Source: Trema orientale (taxonomy: Eukaryota; Streptophyta; Magnoliopsida; Rosales; Cannabaceae). From it: a DNA stretch of 64,000 nt. Below the pieces are notes generated by a model. It was not told the origin of the DNA. It saw only the letters and a program-made list of their open reading frames with translations, and did not search any database. Below are positions 56,701 through 64,000 of this stretch, one piece after another. The stretch lies in assembly GCA_002914845.1 (NCBI GenBank), contig JXTC01000033.1, forward strand, positions 1,393,608 to 1,457,607, in the 5' to 3' direction. The position numbers and the translations under genes are program-made. Numbering within the stretch: the stretch's first letter is position 1; each line of letters begins with the position of its first letter.

Positions 56701-59700
56701 AACACTATTATCTGTCTTCATTTACTGACTCTCAATCTGAGTCAAGATTTGCCCCTGCTTTATAAGGCTAATGCTCTCCTTTCAATTTGATGTATCTCTA
56801 TTTGCACTTTCTCAGTAAAATTACTTAGCAACATTGCAAATGGGTTTTATGATTCTGGCTTTAGGTAAATGTTCTGACACACACAAGTAGGGTGAAGATT
56901 CCTCCCTGGCAGAGTAAAAGCATTAAAGAAATGCAGAAAGAATATGCAGTTGACCAGCATGAACTCGATGGTGAACATAAGAATGGACTTGAAGCATCGC
57001 ATGATTGTGCTCAATATTCTAGTGATGATGTGGTGGGAAGGCCCAATGGGCAAGGTACTGTAGAGATTTCTTCTTCAGAGAATAATGGAGTTCATGATTT
57101 GGACTCAAGAGAGTCAACTCTTGACTCTAAAAAGATTTCACTTGAAACCAATGAAGACATCATCCATAGTGGCGCTGTTTGGGATATCTTTCGCAGACAG
57201 GATGTTCCTAAATTAATTGATTACTTGGAGAAACACAAAAAGGAATTTCGCCATGTCAACGACCTTCCTGTGAACTCTGTGAGTATTAATGCTGGTATTT
57301 TAAACCAGATAACAAAGGAGTTTGGTTGCTAATTTTGCATGTTATAGGTTGTTCATCCTATTCACGATCAGACTCTTTTCTTGAATGAGATGCATAAGAA
57401 ACAACTGAAGGAGGAGTTTAGTAAGAAGCTTTCTGTATTTACTGAATCTTGATAAGTCGCAAGACTATTCGATAATGTCACTAATGCTTAATTTAATGCA
57501 GATGTGGAGCCTTGGACATTTGAGCAGAACCTTGGCGAGGCTGTTTTTATTCCAGCAGGGTGTCCTCATCAAGTGAGAAATAGACAAGTAAACAATCTTC
57601 CAATGAAATAATTTTCATTTCGGCAGGTTTGGAATGAATAGTCAACTGTCTTTTCTTCTTATTCCATACAAAATTCCTGAATGATGGTTAAAATTCTTGT
57701 GAGCTTCCAAAACACTCTTCACTGACCATACTTTTTTCCCCTTGATCTACAAAACAAGTTTGTTTCAGTTCTTTTATAACAAAAAGCAAAAATTCAGTTG
57801 GCAATTAAGGACTAGAAAATGGCTTAAGCCATCTACTAGCATATCTTGCAACTAGCTAGCATGTCCTTAACGACTCTCTATAACAGTCAACCTTTAAGGA
57901 ACTGGCTGATTAATTACTTTCCTTATGTAGAATAATTTTTTCTTTTCTGTTTCCTTTCATTATTTTCACTTTTTTTTTTTTTACACAACGACTGGAATAG
58001 TCAGGCTATGGGAGAGTTTATTTCCCTTATTGTAAATCTACATTTGTAACTTCCTATTAACATCAGTAGATGATTTGTTCCTTGATAAAGGAGGGAGGTT
58101 TGAACCTTAAACCTCAACATTGGAGGTAGGGTGTGGTTACCAATACTAAGCCCGGGACCACAATAAATGAATTGTTTCATCTCGTATATAATCAGTTGTA
58201 TGGTATTAGGTTTCAGGTCACCAAGACTTCCTCAAACAATATTTACTCATTGAGTGTTCTTCTTCCTCTTTTTAACCGATACAACATCTTATGTAACCTC
58301 TGAAAAATCTAAATCGTCATATCAGCCGTCTGTTTCTCATGGACATCATATCCTTCAAATTACTTCCTATGAACTGAACGGCCAAAATTATGTGTCTTGG
58401 TCATAATCTGTGATGTTCTTTTTGACGGGTAGAGGCAAGATGGCGTCGTTATATGGCTGTAGGATACCCGACTTAAAGGATCCAGAATATTACTAAATTT
58501 GGAATCCAGAATATTACTAAATTTGGATGCTGAGATCATGATGATGTCTTGGTTGATCAACTCAATGGAATCAGAAATAAGGCAATTCTTAGCGATGACC
58601 AATGAGGTTTGGGAGTGGGTGCTTACTTATTTGGACAAGGATAATGATTCTCAACTTTATGAACTGTAAGGAAAAGTCCAAACGACAACGCAAGGTAATA
58701 TGAATCTGACCGCCTACTTTAGGATTATGAATCTTTTTTGGCAGGAGAAGGATATATTAAGGATTATAGCTGGAAGTGTGGAGATGATGCTGTGATTTAC
58801 AAAGAGATTATGGAAAAAGATGTCTTTAATTTTATGGCAGGTCTGACTTTGCATTATAGGTCCTAGTTTTCTATACCTAAAAGTATTATTTCCTTGATGC
58901 TTTTATCCCAACTAAAAAGGGATACAATCCTTCCTATCAAAGGTTCTATTTTCTTCTGATGTCACCACCTCTTTTCAAGTGAAGAAATGTCTACTTGAGT
59001 TGGGTTAGGTTAGTTTTAGGATTTTTTTTGTCCCAACCCAAGGGCCTCAGTTTGAAAAAAAAAATATAAACCAGAGTAGTTAGAGAATTCCAATAACCCA
59101 AACTTCATTGGTTTGGGTTTTATTTTGTTATTTTTTTCACTTATTAAGAAATAGGCTTTTGAATCGTAATTTGATCATAAAACATTTGGTATTTTTGTTG
59201 TAGCCAATTTGGGCCTTGATATAGAACTTATAGTAAATAAATACTATCAAATATATACTAATGTAAACGAATCTCTTGGTGACTCTTTTAATAAATGTGT
59301 CCGCAATTTTCTTTTTAAATATGTGAAACTCGGTTGGGTTGGGTTATGTGAGTTGCGAAATTTGCAAGTTGCAACCCTTCATCCAACGTATAGTCTTGGT
59401 TTGGAGTAATTATAACCTGAAAAATACTTTCTTTTGTTTTTGTTGGGTTGTCGGGTCAGGCCGGTTGATGTACGCCCATAGGGAGAACGACAATAACGAA
59501 GACCAATTTTGAAATGTTTCATGACTAACTATTCCTGTGTTGATTCAAGTAGTGAGGGGGAGAATTCTCTCATCTGAGAGTTAAAGTGAAGAAGCACGAA
59601 TTAACTCAACAAGAGTAAATCCTCCAAAGGTTTTCTCCATCCAAGGGAATGAAATCACCAAGAAATTGAAAATCAACTTCATGTGTGCTCTAGATGGAAT

Positions 59701-62064
59701 AGAGAGGCCATTAATCTTTCGTAACACCAATCCTCTAACCTGCACACTTTTGAAAGCACAAATTCAGGTACATATAACCCTTATCCTTATTGAGCACTTA
59801 ATTATGATCTTGATATTTCCGTAGCTCTTAGAAAATATGTTAGATCTTGTACACAACATCTTATTTATAATTATATATCCTATCCTATCATTGGTTCAAC
59901 TCGCCTTTTAGAGTTTGAGGAGTACCAATAGAGAACAATTCTCTTTCTCGCTCTTTTTTGCACTCTCTTCCAATAATGATTTGTTATATTATTAAATTCT
60001 GAGATATTTTTATGAAGTCCACATATCAAGCAGTTAGACAATAAAGTGTGGAAGAAACAAGAAATGGAGTGTTGCTAGCTCTCCTCATAGAGTTTTGATT
60101 ACTAATCTTATTCTGTGAATATACCTAAGTCTATATTGGAAACTTTTTAAAGGTGCAAAATGAAAGAAAGCAATTTTGGAGGAGATGAAGCCTTACAAAT
60201 GAACAAAATATGGACTTGGTGATTCCACCTTAAGAGTAAAGATTGTAGGATGTAAATGGTGATTCACTATAAAATTCAGAGCAGACGGGACAATTGACAA
60301 ATATAAGGCTTGAATTGTTGTGAAGGGATACACTCAAACCTATGACAAATTACTAAGAAACCTTCGTTCTGAAGGCCGAAATGAGTATTGTGGCATGGGT
60401 TCTCCTACCACTTGTTGGGAATCTGGATTTGCCTCTTTATAAACTAGATGTAAAGAATACCTTCTTTCACGGAGATCCAGAAAAAAGAAGTCTTTATGTA
60501 TCTTCCACTAGAATTTGAGAGTGACCTTGGTAAAAATAAGGTACTCAGATTGAAGAAATCTCTCTACGGACAAAAACAATCGCTAAGGGTTTGGTTCAAG
60601 AAATGGACTAAGTTTGCCAAGAGAATGGGATGCTTTGAAAGTCAAAAGTGATTGTACGATGTTCTAGAAACATGGTCTTGAGGGAAAAATTGTTATCCTT
60701 ATTCCGTATGTAGATGACATAGTCTGGCTTGTAATGACATAGTCCTGGAAAAATTTAAATTCTCTATTTTTTAAATTAGCTCGAGGGAGTGTGGAAAGGA
60801 ATTTGGGGAAACTAGACTATATGGAAAGTGATCTTTAGTAAATGATCTTTTTTTTTTAAGACTCTTTGCAAAATTTAACTTTTTGATGGTCTAGTAATCG
60901 TATTGAGCATGGTCAAGTTACAACTTAAAGAAAGGTCTATTTAATAAAGAGTTTTAGAAGTAGGTCATTTACTAAAAATCACTTTCTAAATGATCTATGT
61001 TGCAAAACCACTCCCGAGTGGAAAATGGCTGAATTCTTATTCTTGAAGACAACTTGCATATCTCTAATGGTTTTCTAAAAGCCAGTTAGTAAGTCGTTAG
61101 CAACTCTCTACAGTTGTTTACTTTCTAGGACTCAGCTGATTAATTACTTCTCTCACGTAGAATATCCCCTTATTGGAAACTTAGTTGAAAATGACTTTTT
61201 TAATAGTGTGTTTTGGAAAATAGACCCGTTCTAAAAATTATTTGCAAAACAGACCTTTTAATGGTCTAGTGAGCATGTCTAGCATGGTCTAATGAACACG
61301 TCTAGTGTGGTCGAGTTATAAAATGGGTCTATTTTCTAGAACATACTATCAAAAGGATCTATTTTCCAAAAGACCCCTCATTAATTTTCTGGTTTCCTTT
61401 TATTATCTGTTCCATTGTCTGCATAGGCCTATACTATTGTAACTTTTCCTTTTATTATTTACGTAATTGTAAATCCTCATTCAGGCCTATATTATTGTAA
61501 CTTTCCTATTAACATCATCAATACGCAAATTGTTTCTTCTCTTCTATAATCTGCCTCAAGTGTGTTTCCTTGGACCGTAATGCAGATACATGAAATATGA
61601 TTTCCCATGTTTTTTATTTTTAAGTTTTCCTTTTACTTCATTCACTAATTCAAATTCGATTTTTATGTTAAAAGTACAATAGTTTTCCTTTTTCAGTCTT
61701 GCATAAAGGTAGCGCTGGACTTTGTATCTCCTGACAATGTTGAAGAATGCATTCGGCTAACAGATGAGTTCCGTTTGCTACCCAAGAACCATAGAGCAAA
61801 GGAAGACAAATTGGAGGTACATAATTGTATTTTCTGTCTTAAGAACATCAGGAAAATTTCTTCATACAAGTTAATTAATATCAGCATTTTAGTTGCAAAA
61901 ATTAAAAGTAATTATCATTCTGTTTCTCGCTGAGGTTTCAAAATTATTAGAATTAAAGCAAAGTTCTGCTGTTTCTCGTACTTGTACAGGTGAAAAAGAT
62001 TACACTTTACGCTGTAAGTTCGGCTGTGAGAGAAGCCAAACAGTTAATGACAGAGCTCAAGTGA
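53732..62064 (+). CDS. KDM3/JMJ25-type JmjC histone demethylase with WRC and RING-like domains
   Basis: Twelve exons, 889 residues: 53732-54085, 54178-54308, 54453-54552, 54644-54776, 54863-54932, 55123-55906, 56009-56338, 56865-57278, 57348-57420, 57502-57587, 61697-61816, 61990-62064, all in phase. This plant family (JMJ25/IBM1, JMJ26, JMJ27, JMJ29) removes methyl groups from histone H3 lysine 9 in the nucleus. Seen: WRC domain C9, C19, C30, H33; a lysine-rich stretch; RING-like zinc region from C132 with CHQCQ, CANC and CYEC, then [13 protein letters not shown]; a second zinc region [15 protein letters not shown]; JmjC with iron ligands H628 and D630 (KLHCD) and H819 (AGCPHQV). All three ligands are present, so catalysis is plausible. 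The acceptor of exon 2 lies in an A run and is the least certain. Intron 10 is 4.1 kb and full of transposons. Which JMJ it matches cannot be settled by eye. Confidence 0.9.
60823..60985. mobile_element. MITE in the JmjC intron, copy 1
   Basis: The left end GGAAAGTGATCTTTAGTAAA is mirrored at the right by TTTACTAAAAATCACTTTC. The centre has GATGGTCTAGTAATCG and GAGCATGGTCAAGTTA, shared with the next copy. No coding content. Confidence 0.7.
61183..61390. mobile_element. MITE in the JmjC intron, copy 2, inside the 3' LTR of the Copia remnant
   Basis: TTTTGGAAAATAGACCCG near 61210 is mirrored by GGGTCTATTTTCTAGAA near 61335. The centre AATGGTCTAGTGAGCATGTC resembles copy 1. It splits the LTR similarity, so it arrived after the Copia element. 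Confidence 0.6.
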
Positions 62065-63237
62065 GATTCTTTTTCCTTCCTTTCATTTGTTTGCTGCTAT
62101 TAATTAATTGTTGGATTTCCAATTGTTTTATCTACCACATAGAAGGCCATATGGTTTTGAGCTTTTTGGTTCATAAAAACAACAGGTAGAGGGAGATTTT
62201 TAGTTGCCACCAAGCAATTTCATGTTCCTCCTCAGTTTGAGGTTGCTAACAACATGGGAGAAAGTCGAGTTCCTGCAGTTCTTCTATAGAAGCATAAGTT
62301 TAAGACAGTCACTGCATTTATCCCTCTTTGTAAAGAAGTTTGGCCATATATAGAATACAACTTATCTCAATCATACTGTTGCTCAATATTTGATTTCAGA
62401 TCTCTCTAGGATATCCGTTCAAGTATGGAAGCTTGAGAAAAATAATTTGAGGAAATCTTCGATGATTTATCGAGGTAAAATAAAGTTGTTCACTGCAAGT
62501 GGATGGTAAAGGTACAAGTTAATTAATAGAGCAACATGATATTAGGAAGGTTTAGAGAATTTTTACGGACTGTTAAGAATTTCAAACTGTGTCAGTTGAA
62601 GTTGTCTTACGTTGATCTTTGAGAATCACGATGAAGACGTGTAAACAAGTACTTGCGTAGCCAAATTTTATTTTATTTTATTTATTTATTTATTTATTTT
62701 ACCTTATCCACAGTATAGGATTGGATTTCAAGAGATTTGATCAGGTGATATTTATCGTCCTTCTTACAATTCACTACACAAAAGCTCGTTAGTGATGGTG
62801 AGTTCGATATGGTCCTAGTTTTCTTATGGAATATGTAACGAACTGTATGAATTTCTTGAACAGCTAATCAAATAACTGTTGAGCCCCTAGTCTATGCTCC
62901 AGCACTGTTCTGTTTTTATTGTAATTTAAATTCCAAGTAACAAAGTTCACCTGAGAAACTAATGGTGGCTTGATCTTATTACCACAAAGGTTTCTCCTCA
63001 GTATGTGCATGCATGCTCAAGTTAAGACCAGCGTATTGTCTACGTGAATGATCTCATTTATTTGCAGTTTGCACCACAACTTTCAAACAAATAAATAAAT
63101 AAATAAATAGCCCCCCGACTTTTCTTATGTCTTTGCACCATTTTGCTTTGCTTGATGAAATAGACAGGATGACGTTAGATGGACGTTCCTCTGTACGTAA
63201 ATTCCGTATAATTGAATAGAACAACGACCAATGTTCT

Positions 63238-63274
<37 letters not shown>

Positions 63275-64000
63275 AAACAACAACCAATTTTCAGCCAGAA
63301 AAGAAACAGCGAAAAAGTTCAAATGAAAACATTGAATCTACATGAAGACAATGTATTTTTCAACTAAATATGCTAAATTGGGTCTGGATCTAATTCTTTG
63401 TCGTGTTCTATTGGGCCAATGTTGGGCCAGACTGTCTACACCACCTCGGCGGCTCTAACGTGTCTTTATGATGAATGACGCTTTTGCGTGTGTCTGACTG
63501 GATTTGGCATTAGCCCTTTTACAAAACAAATCCCAAGTCAAATTCACTACCGTTTAGCCACTTTGGTACAGGTACGCAGTTATATAGATTGGTGTCAACG
63601 TTGACTTTCAAAACCGCTTTTACGTTAACTTGAGAAATCTTTGAACTTACAGTTACTCGTCGTTTGTCTTCCTAGAAAGAGTTTAATGTTCAATCCACTT
63701 TTCTCTGTGATATCCACTTCGTTTTTTATGGTTTCGTTAGATGTCCTCCACACGTTCGTCAAAATGCCTGAATAAGACTAGGTTCCCCGTATCAACTTAT
63801 AATCCTCTTGTAAACTTCTTCAGCTGAGATTAACAGGTTTTACTGTATTACATAAATGTAAGTCCTGATTTTGTGTAGTCGAAGATGAAAGAAACTCAGC
63901 AGTTGACTTCTCACTTCCATTTTGGGAAGAACTTACAGAGAGATATGCTTCTAAGATAAATAAGGCCAAATAATGATTTAGTGTGTGCAGCTGAAACTGA
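62065..64000. other. Spacer downstream of the JmjC gene
   Basis: Probably 3' UTR followed by intergenic DNA. Simple repeats: TTTA units near 62666-62700, AAAT units near 63085-63108, and a T run of about 31 at 63240-63270. Two GGGCCA words near 63413-63428 could belong to a promoter beyond the window. No gene recognised. Confidence 0.5.

Larger units (their letters stand above)
57840..61560 (+). mobile_element. Decayed Copia element in JmjC intron 10
   Basis: Two related end segments (about 57840-58090 and 61070-61540) share GCTGATTAATTACTT and a GTAACTT(T)CCTATTAACATCA stretch, as expected of LTRs. Between them, gag-like sense appears near 58370-58500 (NGQNYVSWS, then [10 protein letters not shown]). 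RT-like sense appears near 60280-60740: [22 protein letters not shown] and VDDIV in different frames. Stops and frameshifts are many, so this is an old insertion that must be removed by splicing. Limits are approximate. Confidence 0.7.

Noticed and set aside
58985..59470. GGGTTGGGTTAGG-rich part of the JmjC intron as its own transposon
   Set aside because: Only weak similarity between the ends; I could not define inverted repeats or a duplication.

Overview
The window is nuclear DNA from a flowering plant, most likely a eudicot. Evidence is GT-AG (and one GC-AG) spliced genes with plant-only families (bHLH13/JAM-type MYC-like factor, DMS3, CYP703A, WRC-domain JmjC demethylase), an AT-rich intergenic background, plant LTR retrotransposons and many MITEs. 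Runs of N (473 bp at 6062-6534, single N at 14544 and 20796) show a draft assembly. I cannot name the species.

Layout. 1-1091: decayed LINE end. 1652-13022: a complete but dead SIRE/Maximus-like Copia element with 5-bp target duplication, an extra 3' ORF and a reverse-oriented LTR inserted in pol. 14439-21395: a Ty3/Gypsy element whose gag-pol is still one reading frame broken only by stop codons. 21396-29343: remains of a second LTR family with a long non-coding AT-rich interior, a GC-rich island, a duplicated flank and a solo LTR. 29349-64000 is the gene-bearing part.

Genes: 35029-36903 (+) bHLH13/JAM2-like jasmonate repressor, one exon; 42079-45123 (+) DMS3-like RNA-directed DNA methylation factor whose C-terminus looks frameshifted; 46157-48478 (-) a four-exon gene joining a KELP-type DEK_C/PC4 coactivator to a Copia gag and zinc knuckle; 48653-48724 (-) tRNA-Gln(CTG); 49578-51552 (+) CYP703A; 53732-62064 (+) a 12-exon KDM3-type JmjC demethylase with WRC and RING-like domains. 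Exon limits were placed by hand from splice signals, reading frame and recalled family sequences.

How they relate: DMS3 (methylation establishment), the JmjC protein (likely H3K9 demethylation) and the PC4-gag fusion are all chromatin or transcription proteins, but they lie on both strands with separate promoters, so I see a neighbourhood and no operon-like unit. CYP703A (pollen wall) and the bHLH factor are unrelated in function. The most interesting item is the gene that carries a retrotransposon gag as its last exon. MITEs are frequent near and inside genes: two copies of one family bracket CYP703A, one sits in a DMS3 intron, and a decayed Copia plus two MITEs fill the 4.1-kb JmjC intron.
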